A stretch of 64,000 nt of DNA, from positions 3,244,804 through 3,308,803 of the forward strand of contig NW_022985549.1 of assembly GCF_010093815.1 (NCBI RefSeq). The letters run 5' to 3'. Shown piece by piece: positions 33,289 through 46,288 of this stretch (positions are counted from its first letter, which is position 1; every line of letters begins with the position of its first letter). This DNA comes from Pseudovirgaria hyperparasitica. Lineage: Eukaryota; Ascomycota; Dothideomycetes; Acrospermales; Acrospermaceae. The notes beneath the pieces are model-generated. The model saw only the letters and a program-made list of their open reading frames with translations. It was not told the DNA's origin and did no database searches. The position numbers and the translations under genes are program-made.

Positions 33289-35118
33289 CCGGTCGGTGTT
33301 GTATAGGGTTACGCGTGCGTTGTTCGATAGGTCAACTAAGACGTCGAAGGCATAAAAGATATTAAAGAATTATCTGTCGACATCAAAATCGTCAGCGGGC
33401 AGCAGGATTTGTGGGGTGGTTTGTGATGATGAGTTTAGGCAAGCGAGAGGGTGAATGGTGGAGGGTGACGGGGGATAGGGTAGACACGGCGAACAGTGAC
33501 TCTGGTTGTCTGGTACTCACAGAGGGAATTAGAATATCTCGTCCGGGGCGCGCGTCTTTGCCAAGACTGTGCTTTTATTTGATAGCACTAGATAGGTAGG
33601 CAGGGAAGTGAGACCGGAAATGACGACTAGTCAAAGCCGCAACGGATCTCGACAGGAACACACAGCTATCACGAGTGAAGTGACTGTGACTGTGACTGTG
33701 TATGTTATGTGTGTGTGGGTGTGTTTGTGAAGCGGCGTAGGAGGAAGTGTCGACAGCGTTGCAGGAACTGTCGAGCACAATACGGAGGCGGCGGCAACTC
33801 TCGAGCGGTGTCGGAGGAATGTTCCTGCTGCACGAACTATGTTATCGTGGCGGTGATGGGTGTGTATTGAGTGTGTATGTGTGTGCTCTCGAGAGGCAAG
33901 CAGTATGCCAAAGGAGTCTCTCGTGTCTCGCCTTTTTCGACGACCTTGCAGGATGGAGGGCAGAGGGTCGGAATTAGAGGAGTTGATTGAAAGGGAGAAG
34001 AGGAGGAGGAGGAAGAGGAAGAAGTAGGGCAGGCTCGGACCTGTGTGAGGATTTATGGGAGAGGGGGGGGAGAAGAGGTAATAGGTGAGGAGGAGAGAGA
34101 GAGTGTGTGTGAGAGTGAGAGTGAGAGAGCGGGTGGAGAGAGGAGAGGAGAGGAGAAAAAGCTGGTTGAGGCGATGGGACGGAAGATGAATTGGGGAAAG
34201 ATGGGATGGGGGATTATTTTGGGGGGAGGGGGGGGGAAAGAGAGAGAGAAGAAGAAGATGGGTTGAGAGGAGGGTTTGGGATGGTTCTCGGGTTCGTAGG
34301 GGAAAATGGATGATAATAATGGATGGATGGGGACGGTGGAGGTTTGGTCGATGGCTTCTCTTCACCACGGGCTTCATCGGTTTCGTCGCTTGATGGCTCG
34401 CATCGATTTCCACTCGGAAGGCGGCCAGGGATTCTGGGAGTTTTGGGACTTTTTCTCTTTGGGGGGGGGAGAGTTTGACTGTCAAAAAGTGGATATTGAA
34501 GGGAGGGGGGGTTGATGAAGAGGCGGCCTGTGCACAACAAGACTAGCAGTTTAAGTCGCTTGTATTATTCTACTAGTTGCTTGGGAGGAGGAGGAGGAGA
34601 GAGAGAGATAGGGCCCGCCACCCATCCAATTCATTCACAGTCATGATTGATGGATTGATTTCAACACTCCATCAACGTATCAATGTATCGACACAATTGA
34701 TTGATATTGGCCATCGCGCGGTCCGCACGCAAACAACAAAAACTCCTGCTCATTCATACATGTCCGAGCACGAGAAGAGAGAGAGAGAGGATGTGTGTGT
34801 GTAGGTGGGCTGAGTGTAGTGATGGCGCCATGTCCCTCCCGTGTTCCGGGCAGTAATAAGAGTACCAGAGTGATTAGTGTGTCGCAGGCAGGCAGGCAAG
34901 TTGACGAGGACGAGGACGAGGATTGCGATAATGTAGGTTCTGTTCGGTCTGTAACCAAGTATTGTATGTAGAGTAGTAGCCAGTTATCGAGATGGATGAT
35001 GATGGATCGACCCCCAACAGACCGGGGGGGCAGCCTCGCTACTGTACGTGGCCCCGCCGCCGCCGCATCTAGCGAAAGCCGAGAGAGTGAGAGAGGGGCT
35101 CTCTCACTCTCTCGCTAT

Positions 35119-35122
<4 letters not shown>

Positions 35123-35157
<35 letters not shown>
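35123..35157 (+). repeat. (AC)n microsatellite
   Basis: Seventeen or so uninterrupted AC units, followed by GGACAG/GATAGG short repeats at about 35,190-35,250. Confidence 0.9.
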
Positions 35158-35160
<3 letters not shown>

Positions 35161-37063
35161 TATCTACAACAAGGACCAGCTATGGACAAGGATATGGACA
35201 GGGACAAGGACAGAGACAGGGATAGGGATAGGGACAGGGACAGGGTGTAGAAGCATCGGCCTAGAGATGCGCGACAGACAGGCAGGCGATAGTGAGAGCT
35301 CGAACAGATATTATGCCAGTAATCCATTCACTACTACTCCAGACTCCACCTCCAGAACTCCATATAATACAGTAGATGGGCCCGTCTCCAACAATGATTG
35401 ACAGTCTCCACGCACACACGACAGAGGAGAGAGCCACTTTTCTTCGCGTCCCGACGACATGATACAATACTAACTATCTACTGCTCGGGGCATTCATTTT
35501 CCCCAGCACCGAGACCAGCACACACTCGGATTGCCAATTACAATATATATATATATATATATTGTATGGGAGAAAGTCGCCGCAGGAAGACGGATTTGGG
35601 CAGTATATGTTATGTCAGTAGAGCGAGAGTGAATGTCAGTAATGATTTATCTGGGTGTTGTGTATTGGGATGCAAAAGGCGGTTGATTGATCGCTGCACA
35701 ACATTCGTCTTGGCCACCGAACGCCGGCCCAGCAAGCAAGCCACACACGCCTTTTCTGGCGGGGGCACGGGCCAGCACCAACAGCCGGCTGCACCGTGCA
35801 GCGTCCAGCGTTAATTAGTCAGACGCACAGAAGTTCTCGTTGATCAATTATTAGGTGACGACGGCACTGACTGTTAATTGTCAGAAGTAATGATTGTTGT
35901 CGTCAACAAGACTACTACTGTACTGTAGCCCATCATCGTCGGCTGGCGTCTGCGCGTGTTGCCTCGTCGTCGTTGTCGCTGCTTGCTTACTTACTTCAGC
36001 TTGCCGCCGCCGGCTTCCAACTTCTTACTTCAATAATACAGCCTGGAGAGCCTGACAAGCAGCAACATGATGTCACCCAGTGCGCGTTGTGTAGGCTGCT
36101 TGAATACAGTACAGTACAGTACACTCATCAGTACACTACCAGTGGTAATTAGGCTGATAAGGTAAGCAAGCCATTCTTAGTACGCCGCTCTCCTCTCTCC
36201 TCTCTCCTACCAAAGCTTGCCAGCCTCCTTGAAAGTCAGTCTGCCCACTCTCTCTCTCTCTCTCAGCCACAAGTAAAGGAACCACTGTCCACCCCGTCTT
36301 TCAGGAGAGACGTGGACTGTGGGAGCGTAGGTAGGTAGACAAGCAGGTAGTGCAAACCATGGCAGACCGTACTCTGTGTAATAGACCCCCCCTCCCATGT
36401 GCAGAGAGAGAGTGCAGAGAGAGAGAGAGAGAGTGCAGCTATTCCCGGGACGTGGGGCCCACCCAAAAAAGTCAAAACGGCCTTGTCTTGGGTCGTGTTT
36501 TGCGCCTGTGGGCTGTGGCAAAGCCCCCGTCCGTCTTGACTCTGACTACTACTAATACTACTATTACCACTACTACCACTTACCACTCAATCTCGACAAA
36601 AAGGCGGTCTGCTCCTCCCCTTCTCTCACTGGCCAATTCATTCATTCATTCCTCGTCTCCTCCTCCCTCCCTTGGCCGGCCTTGAAACGCATGTCATTGT
36701 CGTTTGATGATGATGATGATGATGCTGATGATGCCGATGTTGGTGCTGGTGCTGGTGCTGATGCTGATGGTGCTGGCTGGTTGATCGTTCCATACTGTAA
36801 TTACTGCTAATTACTGCCACTCCGACTATTACGTGACATGCTCAGCATCATGAACAACAACTTACCAACTGCAAGGTCGCCGTGTGTCTTCTCTGTTCCT
36901 GCATGCACATCACTTCACTTGAAACGTCCTGTCAACGTCCTGTTGATGCTTGAGCAAGCAATGGGGAACAAAGGCCTGCTCTGCATCTTCTGCCGTCTCT
37001 GCGCGCGCCACTAATTAATCCATTAACCCTTCCCTCTCTCTCTCTCTCACGTAACGAGTCCTC

Positions 37064-37078
37064 TCCTCCTCCTCCTCC

Positions 37079-37102
<24 letters not shown>
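37064..37102 (+). repeat. (CTC)n microsatellite
   Basis: About 13 CTC units preceded by a CTCTCT run. Confidence 0.9.
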
Positions 37103-37111
<9 letters not shown>

Positions 37112-39387
37112 TCTCTGCCCCGCGCGCGCGCCCGTCCTCGTCAGTCGATTGGCCGACAATCTTGCATTCTGCATTCTGCATCGTACACTTTCTTCTTTCC
37201 CCGCATTCCTGCATGTCTGCCTGTCTGCCTGTCTGCATTGTCCGCAAGATCCGACCGACAGAAGAAAGACTCGTGCCGGTAGATGGCCACCATCATCTGC
37301 CCACTCCATCATCTCGTCTTGCCGCCTAGAAAAGTCTGCGCCCGCCCATCTTTTGCCCGTCACCTAATTCTTAGTTCAAACGAAAGCGGAGGCCGCCGAT
37401 CGTGCCGTCTGGCGCTGGCGTGCACTACCTGTCCTGTATGTATACAGATTGATACTTGCACAAATCTAGTATCATTATTCGCATCTCTCGACATAAACAT
37501 GTCTATCAATTGGACACTGAAACACGCATCTAGATGTGTATATATATTTATATACATATCCGCCGGTGGAGCAGGCAGTGGGATGATGGATGGATGGATT
37601 GGATGGGATGTGTGTGTGTGCGTGCGTGCATTGGCGAAAAACGGCCGACCGGGACAGCCATGTGCGCCGTGCTCGCTCGCCGATGAGGATGGATGTGAGG
37701 CGCAGAGAAGAAGTTTTTGAAAAAGGATGCTGCATGCCATGCAATGCAAGCGAATGCAAGCGAATGCAAGCAAATGCAATGCACCCCGGTCCTGCGAATT
37801 GAGATTTCGCCCAATTTTGGTGCTGCTGCTGCCCCGGGTGCTCTGTGCTCGGTGCTCGGTGCTCAGTGCTCAGTGCGCAGTGCGTGCGTGGGTTCCATCC
37901 AAGAAAGATCAGCGATCAGACAGTGGCGGCGCCGACGATCTTCCACGATGCTTTTCCAACGGCGCGGTGTGTGGTGTGCTTGTGGTGTGCTTGTGTGGTT
38001 GTGTGGTTGTGGTGTCGTGTTTGGTGTAACCGTCTTCTTCTTGCTATATCATCACACTCCTGCGTACCACTCTTCCATCCGTCCATCCATCCATCCTCCA
38101 TCAAAGCACGCCACCCGTGTGTATGTCTGAAGCAGAATGTCAGTCCATCATCATCATCATCATCATCGGCTTGCCTGCTGCTGCTGCTGCTGCTTATCAC
38201 CACCACCACTCTTATCTCTACGCTTACGCACCCGTCATGCAGCCGCCGTCCTGCCTCCGTGAACGGCCTTTGTCTGCTCTCTCTCTCTCTCTCTCTCTGC
38301 CTGCACACTTGCAATAATAGCGGTTGGTGTTGCGAGAGAGCAGAGTACATTCATGGCAGCTTTCCATCTCTACCTAATTAATCAATTAGCTGCCCTTGTC
38401 TTGTGTGCCGCGGAAATCCGAATTTGCTTTCCACTTTGGAGCCTTTGTACGAGATGGACTGCTGCTCGTCGCTCTCGCACATATTCCACTCCCCCTTCGT
38501 ATTCACCCTTTTCCTCGGGTCTTGCCCATCCTTCTCTCCCTTCACTTGATTACAGTAAGTACTACATGTCTGCTATCTATGCTATACCGGACCCAACTCT
38601 CCAACCAGATAGAGGCACGCCGCTTGCCATAAATCATCACGCCAGCATCATCCCACCGTCGCGGGTCGCCCGCCGAACATGCTTGATCGTTGCGGCGTCC
38701 CGCTGCTGCTGCTGTTGCTCGTGTCATGGGCCTTCCCTTCGCCCTCACCGCTCTGTTGGCCGCCATCCAAACTCCCTTCTCCTCCCCCAACACCCGCTCT
38801 CCCGTGAAGGCTGAGGCAGACAGATTGCAGGAGAGGAGCAAGCTACTACCCTTGTAATCCATTATCCTGCAGAGTCGCCTCGATGTTTGCCTCGCTCGAG
38901 ACTCGACGCGACGTCGTCCGCGGTCAGTCAGTCAGCCAAGTGACGCGGTGCCCTACTACTACTCCATTAATTACCAATCCTCCCATCAATAGGCATCATC
39001 CCAGACAGACAGACAGTCGTCGGTCGTCGTCAACACGCTAAACACACACAACACCTCTCAGGAACCTATAGCCTGCCCCGTGTGCCAGTCTGCGACTCTG
39101 CGACTCTGCGTGCGTGCCAGAGCCGCACTGCAATCGCGAATCGCGAATCGCGAATCGTAGTCTTGGCAAACATCCATCCATCCATGCCTAACTATTACCG
39201 TAACTCTCTCCCCTGACTCGTCTTCATCACCCGGGGAAGAGAAAGCAGGGGGACTTCCCTGCTATAATAATCGATTCTACGGCTCTCTCTCTCTCTCTTT
39301 TCCGTGTGCTTCAAACTCCAACAAACTCTCATGATGCACTTGTCCGCTTATTAATTGTGGTTTTGTTTGTTCGATGATTGATGCGCG

Positions 39388-39473
39388 CTACTTTACTTAC
39401 TTACTTACTTACTTACTACTGTACTGCATACTACTTTACTTACTTACTTACTTACTTACTACTGTACTGCATA
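39388..39473 (+). repeat. 43-bp perfect tandem duplication containing TTAC runs
   Basis: The block CTACTTTACTTACTTACTTA... ending TGTACTGCATA occupies 39388-39430 and is repeated base for base at 39431-39473. Confidence 0.9.
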
Positions 39474-39989
39474 CTAATTATACCTGTACATCCATTCAAT
39501 ACGTAACTACTACTTTGCCCAGGAACTTGGAAGACGACGCGCACTGGCCTCGCCGTTTCCTGCCCTATTCGCCGTTCTTGAATGCCGTCATTGCCCCATG
39601 CTCTTTCTTGTTTCTTGTCTTGTCTTCTCTTGTCTTGTCTTGCCTTGTCTTGTCTCACCTCACCCCATCTCATCTCATCTCATCTCATCTCAGCATGGCA
39701 TACATAGCATGGCATAGCATACCTCAGATCCCACCATGTTTCGCCCTCCTGCTGATCGTCGATCTGCCGCCGTCGTCCTGCGATGTGCTGTGCTGTGTGC
39801 TGCCGATGCGCCCATGTACCCCTGCCCTGCCACGCGCTGCGACGCCCGGGATGTCCGGAGCTTTTTTTTTTGTTGGCCTTGAAATGTCCTGGCGAATACA
39901 GAATTTGTTGGTCTTGACACTTTGGCTTCGTCGATGCGAGAGGCGTGCTTGATTCACCGCTTGCAAGCAAGTAATGATTGATGGTGTGG

Positions 39990-39990
<1 letters not shown>

Positions 39991-40059
<69 letters not shown>
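39991..40059 (+). repeat. (CTA)23 microsatellite
   Basis: Sixty-nine bases of pure CTA triplets, the longest perfect triplet run in the window. Confidence 0.95.
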
Positions 40060-40102
40060 TTTTGTTGTCGTTGTTGTTATTTCATTCTTTTTATCATCGT
40101 CG

Positions 40103-40174
40103 TCCTCTCCTTCCTCTCCTTCCTCTCCTTCCTCTCCTTCCTCTCCTTCCTCTCCTTCCTCTCCTTCCTCTCCT
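40103..40174 (+). repeat. 9-bp minisatellite (TTCCTCTCC)n
   Basis: About eight near-perfect copies of a nine-base pyrimidine unit, shortly after the CTA array. Confidence 0.85.
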
Positions 40175-41524
40175 ATCCCTCCTCTCTTCTGTCCCTACTC
40201 TCTTCTTTGAATTATACATCACATGCAAAACACTCGTTATATATATATACGTCATTGACCCTCTCTGGTCTTCTATCTCCTCTCCATCATCGATCCTCTT
40301 GCGTCCTGCGTGTTCTGCGTGTTCTGTACTTGACTCTGTGTCTCTATTGTAGGGCTATATATGTGGATGGATATGGATATACAGCCGTGTCTACTACCGC
40401 TGTGTGTACGTCGAGTGATGTGTGCGTTTAGCTCGTCCGTCGAGCCTTGATTCTCATCCATCTCAAGTCTCTCCTTATCTCCTTTTCGTCAGGTCATCTA
40501 CCTTGTTTCGAAGGGTTGGTTTGCTGGGGAGGGCGAGTGTTCGCTGCTCTTGTACACGTGGGTACGTGTACGGCCTGGAGGAGCACATGGCATGGGTGAC
40601 GTACCTCCCTGGTCAGCTACAGCTGCTGTAGCTGTGGCTTCTCTACCTAAGTAGGCTACGGATAAATGGATAGATATGTAGGGGTAGCTGTAGCTGTATA
40701 TAGCTGTACGCATAGTCCGTAGAGGTACCTAGGGCAGGTAGCTACAGTCGTAATTATGCATATGTAGTATTGACTTGTTGTATCATATATACCCGTAAAC
40801 ACATAGAGCTATAGAGTATAGACGAATAGAATTACATACAACGAGAAGGATATAGGTTATACCTCTACGGAAAATTATAAAAATTATATATGGAGATATA
40901 TATAAGTTATACATATACAGCGGTACACTCTGCCTGCATGCTCGCTCTTCTCTCTTCCTCTCGCTTTCCCGCTCTTCGTCCAGGCACAACTGTAGAAAGA
41001 GTATATAGACACAAACACCACCTCCCATGCCCACTCCCTGTCTATCTATAGCAAAAATTGCAACTACCAGATATCAGCCTACCAGCTACCGAGGCTGTAA
41101 GTAAGCCTCTACCTTTTCTAGCCATCTGACACCTCGCCTGCTGTAGAATATCGTGACAGATTCACCTCCTTTCTTCCTCTGGCCTCTGAGGCGGGTATGT
41201 GGACGGGGTAAAGTGAAGTGAAGGGAGGTAGTGCATTTGTGCATTCTCGTCCTCGTGGCCTCGCCCGTACGTTGTCCTGTCCCGAGACATCAACGACTCC
41301 AAAATACAGGACTATAGTATCCTCAAACACCACCACATTCATTCCCATCATCCTAATACTAAACAGCCAAACAACCAAATAGCCAAAACCCCCATGAGCA
41401 ACCCAACGCCAGACATCCACCGCCGAAGCAGCATCTCCACAGCCCTGACTAATTCCCCTACTTCCCCCCTGAAACACACACCCTCTTTTCCCTCTCTTTG
41501 CCTCCCTCTCTCTCTCCCTCTCTC

Positions 41525-41560
<36 letters not shown>

Positions 41561-41614
41561 CCAAAACCACAGCATCCACCCTCACCCTCTATCCCCAAGC
41601 CACAGCATCACCCC

Positions 41615-41656
41615 NNNNNNNNNNNNNNNNNNNNNNNNNNNNNNNNNNNNNNNNNN
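41615..41656. other. Assembly gap (42 N)
   Basis: Forty-two undetermined bases follow a long CTCTCT tract and precede a C-rich stretch, so the gap probably marks an unresolved low-complexity repeat. True length is unknown. Confidence 0.95.
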
Positions 41657-44600
41657 CCGTCCTCGCCCCCCCCCCCTCAACCTCGATCCTCAGGGTCTCG
41701 ATCCTCAACCCTCAAAGCGCCACCAGCCTCGCCCCCCTCACTCAGCCTCCGATCTCCACCCTCCGATCTCCAATCCCCCATGTAAGATCCCAAGCAAGCA
41801 TGTAAGCAAGCACAGGGAATGTGTTGTGCGGTTCGAGACGTGGCCCTCTGCGTATATTATACAATGCCAATATGTAATTACGTTTGGTGTATGCATGGCG
41901 TGTGTGGATGCGAGGGCTGGTATGCATGGTATGCATGTACGTTGGCCGTCTGCGTAGACATGCATCCGATGCGTGTTTGCATAGTGCGGCGGTATGTGCG
42001 TTGCATAATTATCGTCGCTGCTCTTGCACGCCCGGTCCCGCACGTCTATCCATCTCTGTTGTTCGTGCTCGTCTACACTGCGTTCGTGGTGGGGGAGGAG
42101 GAGGGGTACATCTTCATCTGCATTTTCGGCGTAGACTTGGACTCGGGCTTGGATTTCGTCTGTCCTGTCTCACGCCTGGCTGGTGTTCTATTCTTCTCTA
42201 CTCTATTCTATTCTATCCTATTCTATTCTATTCAATTGCATCTACGCCTGGCTGCTGCTCCATTCTATTCTACGCGTGCCTACTAACAGCGGTGCCAAAG
42301 GACAGACAACAAAGGTAGTAAGCAACTAGGCGACGAAAGAGCAAGGGCTTGGTATGGTGAGGCTCCATAGATTGCTAGATGTCTAGAGTGCTTGGGCTTG
42401 GGCTTGGGGATTAGGGAAAGGTGTGGAGAACTAAGGGACGGGGAAGGGGCTTGGAACTAGGAGATGTAGAATGGAAAAGGGACGGACAAAGGCAATGATG
42501 CACGCTGCACAGTGTGGCGAAAGAGGGTTCCTTTGTTGCTGCTCGCTGCTGCTGCTACGGATTGGTGGGGTGTGGGATACAGACGTAGGTGCGAATGCAG
42601 GTTCGAGGTTCGAGGTTCGAGGTTTGGAGGGACAAAGGGACAAAGGATCGAGTGGAGCGGAGGCGACATTCTTTTTGGCGATCTCAGGGTCTTTTTGCCA
42701 GGTTTGCTTGATGGCTCGATGGGGGCTCGTGCTTGCTTGATTGATTGATTGATTGATGATTGACGATCCTGATACTGATCCTGATGCTGATCCTGGAAGA
42801 TAGAAGACGAGGCGAGCAGCAGGGCGATCCGTGGGACTGAGTTTGGAGCTGGGGATGATGATTTAGAGCCGGGAGTGTTGGTATGTGTGTGTATGTTCGG
42901 TGTCTGGAACGGGAGATGTTGGTTGCAATGGATAAAAGTGGGTGTGTATACTTAAATATGGAGCAGCTGCAACCAGAGTTCAACATGGAGCACGATCAGC
43001 GCGATCTTCACCACCATCACCATCAATCATCAATCGCTATCAAACTCCATATTCACCCTCTCAGACCGCCCGGCCGAGACAGATCCGTACAAGAGCACTT
43101 ACGGAACCCTTCTAATCCAGCAGGGGGAAAACCAACAAGAAACGGCCACAGTCAGAGAGTCAAAGAGTGCTTGTTTTCGGACGGCACGCGCGTCTATCGG
43201 AGGATATATGACTACTACGACTACGACTACTACTAACCTTGGAAAAGGCTGTCAGCCATCCCACCGTACGCGCACCAGTGGTGGTGGAGGGTTCTCCACA
43301 ACTTACTGCACGCACTCATTGCGGACATGATATTTACCATCATCCTTCGTGGCGCACTGTGCGTGTGTGTGTGTGTGGGTTCTAATCATCGTTGCTGATA
43401 TTGATAGACGGCGGCGGCGGCGTTTGGCGGGGCAGACAGACAGACAGACGGACAGTTGTTGGCGCCTAGATTAATACGACTCCTGTCACTCCACGGACCT
43501 AACGAAACCCTGGGTACTACAAGTCCCAGATCCAGTCCCAGTCCCAGTCCCAGTCCGCGACCTGGCTACCAACTCACCCATACTCTGTAGCTTCCGTTGC
43601 CGCTCGGCGAGCCGTACGGTTTCAAGGTTGGCGGGTGTGAGGTGTTTGGGACTGGGCGGTTAGATAAGTACCACCACCTACCTAAGTCCTGTAAGGGAGG
43701 GGTAGTTCTGATAGTGCGGTGCCCCATGTACCCACTGCCAAGAATCGATCAGCGGTTCAGTCCCGAGAAGGGGGGGGAAACCAAAGGTGGGGCTCGAGCA
43801 GAGAGAGAGAGGCGCAATCTTGTCAGGGTGTGCTTATTGACGCCGACGCCGTCGTCTGCTGGACAAGACTGCCAATTCTGTCTAGTGTTCGCCCAGTTTT
43901 GGACACAACACAACGGTGCGTGTGGTGGTTGCGCAATTTCGACAATCTTCTTTGTGTGTGTGCCTCGAATGAAGTAGTATGTCGTCAACCGAGTTGGGAT
44001 CTGAAGTGTATAGCACCCGTGGTTGGTGGTGGTGGTGGTGGTCGTCGTCGTCGTCTTATCAGATCCTGCCGCCAACCCTGCATAGCGTCGATTGGCGCTG
44101 GACCCTGACGTTCCCATGGCGCGGATGGCGAAACCCCCAACAAAAAAATTCTCGCAGATGGGCGCTCAGGATGCGAGCGAAGCTTGCAGCGAAGCCATGT
44201 ATGAGGCGGTAGGTGGTCGAGCCCTGTCTGATGTTGCAACGCAGCACAACAGCACCATCACCATCACCATCACCATAACCATGGCTAGTATCGGCGTGCA
44301 ACTTCATCAACATCAACTAAGCTCCGTGATCCTGGAGGAGAATGCAGTGTACCCACCACACTACACGGACTGATATGAGAAAACATCATGCCAGGGAATG
44401 CTCCCTTTATTGTACGTCTACACTGCCGTGACTGTGGAGCTATCGAGGCGTAGTTGGAACGGAGTGCAGTAGTCGACGGCCTGGACAGGAGCAGATGTCG
44501 AGCTCTCGATATTGTAGACCCACACACCTTGATGCTATCGCGAGACCCTGACCAGGGATGTGTGCGCTAGCGTGCTGCAGGACATGCGTCCTGGTCTTGG

Positions 44601-45829
44601 TGTTGATGCGCCATGCATTGCTCCTGCAAGTGCGTGCAATTTTCGAGAGCATGGCCGCTTCGGGGCCGCGCAAAGATGTATGATTGCGAATCTGCCGTCA
44701 ACGGCGCTTGTTGACGATTGTCGCCATGGAGCCACATTTGTCGCCGTAGAGCCACAATGCCGAGAGCGACCGTTGCGTCGTACATGCCCGGCAACGGCTG
44801 CGATGACTTCGGAACGAGCGTTGCACGGAGCGGTGACACCAGAACGGTCTCTGGACTGCAATGTGCATAGACCCTTGTGCATCGCTGTCTCGACTAGCAT
44901 GATGTGAGAGGACTCGCCTCGCAGTCGCAGCCCAACATGTGCGACGTCCAGTATCGCCGTGTCGGACTTCGCTCGAACCGCGATAATATCCCACGACGCT
45001 GTGTGAACGAGTCTATACTGTGGACTCGGCCTCGGACTTCATCTCAGCAGACCCTGAGGGACTGCTGTTGCGGGGAACCTGGTGTAATTACTGTATGACT
45101 TTCCTCGGACGAACAAGAACATCTCCGTGCCAGCAGCGTCCGGAAGAGTCCCTTGTTGTCTGTAGAGAAAGAAGTACAGCATGATCTGACGTGAGTGGGG
45201 TGATGCTTGCTCTATCTCTCTCCCAGGCAGTTGTGGGAGGCTCTGACCGCACTACGCAAATGTGCAGCTGAACCCTGCTGATTGAAGGGATACTTCGCGT
45301 CGAGCTGGATGGCGCGGGTGAGGTGATTGGCGAGTGAGTTTACTTGGAGATACGGCGCGCGCGACACTTGTATTCCTACATCATTTCAGTGCTTGCACTC
45401 CCGCTCAGACGTCCAGTTTCACACAAATGATGACATCGGTATCAAAAACGCTCGCAGTGACCTTATGCAGGGAGATGTTGGACATCAGACGCTGGAGGCA
45501 TGGTCGGTGAACCTCTGGACGGGAGAAATGTAAAATTCACAATCACGTGGAATCAATCTCGCACGTGACTAGTCCTGCTGAGTAATGGCGATTCTATCAG
45601 CCACTGCCAAGTGCGTGCACAGACCACTCGACTTTCTGAAGCTCGAGCTCTCAAACAACATCATGAGGATCATCGTCATCTCCATGTTCACGAGAGACTT
45701 CATTCCTAACCGTTGCCTTTCAATCACAAAACCCAGAACCCAGGTTAGCCCGGACCTTCAACTCCATCGCATCGATCACCTTTGCTAATCCCTCGTCCAG
45801 GCCACACTCTCTTTACCATCATCACCACC

Positions 45830-46288
45830 ATGGCCCGATCAAGAGCACTGCTACGCGCAGCACTCTCCCTCCACGCACCACGACCCATCCTGTCTCGCAC
45901 CCCCCGAGCCCTCCGCCTACACTCCTTGCAGCCCTCCCTACACTTTGGACGACGCCTCCAGTCCACATCCGCATCACCGTCAACATCAACATCAACCTCA
46001 ACATCCACAACACCCACAACACCCACATCACCCACAGCACCCCAACCCCCACCCCACCTCTCGCCCGGTGAACTGCACATTTACAACAAAGTCCAGCGCG
46101 CACTCGACCCCGCCAAGCTCGAAGTTCAGGACATCTCTGGCGGCTGCGGCTCCATGTACGCGCTCGAGATTGAATCCGCGCGCTTCGCCGGCCTGCCAGT
46201 GATGAAGCAGCACAGGCTTGTGAATGCGGTGTTGGCCGAGGAGATCAAGTCGTGGCATGGCGTGCAGTTGAGGACGAGGGCGCCGTGA
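45830..46288 (+). CDS. BOL3: Mitochondrial BolA-like iron-sulfur cluster factor BOL3
   Basis: One exon encodes 152 aa from the ATG at 45830 (context CACCACCATGG). The first 45 or so residues are rich in Arg, Ser, Leu and Ala and lack acidic residues, as in a mitochondrial presequence. A Ser/Thr/Pro linker follows. The BolA domain spans about residues 80-150: HIYNKVQRALDPAKLEVQDI, then SGGCGSMYALEIES, VMKQHRLVN and EEIKSWHGVQLRT. The GGCGSMY and QHRLVN motifs match the BOLA3/Bol3 branch. Bol3 works with Nfu1 late in mitochondrial [4Fe-4S] cluster delivery to enzymes such as lipoate synthase and succinate dehydrogenase. The gene stands on the right flank of the 12.5-kb repeat-rich region and converges with the deubiquitinase gene. 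Confidence 0.88.
   Translation: MARSRALLRAALSLHAPRPILSRTPRALRLHSLQPSLHFGRRLQSTSASPSTSTSTSTSTTPTTPTSPTAPQPPPHLSPGELHIYNKVQRALDPAKLEVQDISGGCGSMYALEIESARFAGLPVMKQHRLVNAVLAEEIKSWHGVQLRTRAP

Larger units (their letters stand above)
33289..45829. other. 12.5-kb gene-free divergent region packed with microsatellites
   Basis: This region lies between the PP1-subunit gene (minus) and BOL3 (plus), so it is the shared upstream side of both. I examined the frames here and found none with a domain, signal peptide plus introns, or believable composition. Most are simple-repeat translations. It holds CA, CTA, CTC, TA, GACA, TTAC, CTCTCT and TTCTA tracts, and a 42-N gap. The first kilobase next to the PP1 gene is pyrimidine-rich on its coding strand and is probably leader or promoter. 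Non-coding RNAs, long UTRs or regulatory DNA cannot be excluded. Confidence 0.6.

Noticed and set aside
41118-41585. Frame with an Arg-Glu repeat next to the N gap
   Set aside because: Created by the CTCTCT tract; nothing else in the frame looks coding.
44535-45000. Overlapping frames on both strands with GC-richer sequence in the 12.5-kb region
   Set aside because: Considered as a possible spliced gene, but no conserved motif, signal peptide or consistent codon pattern was found on either strand.
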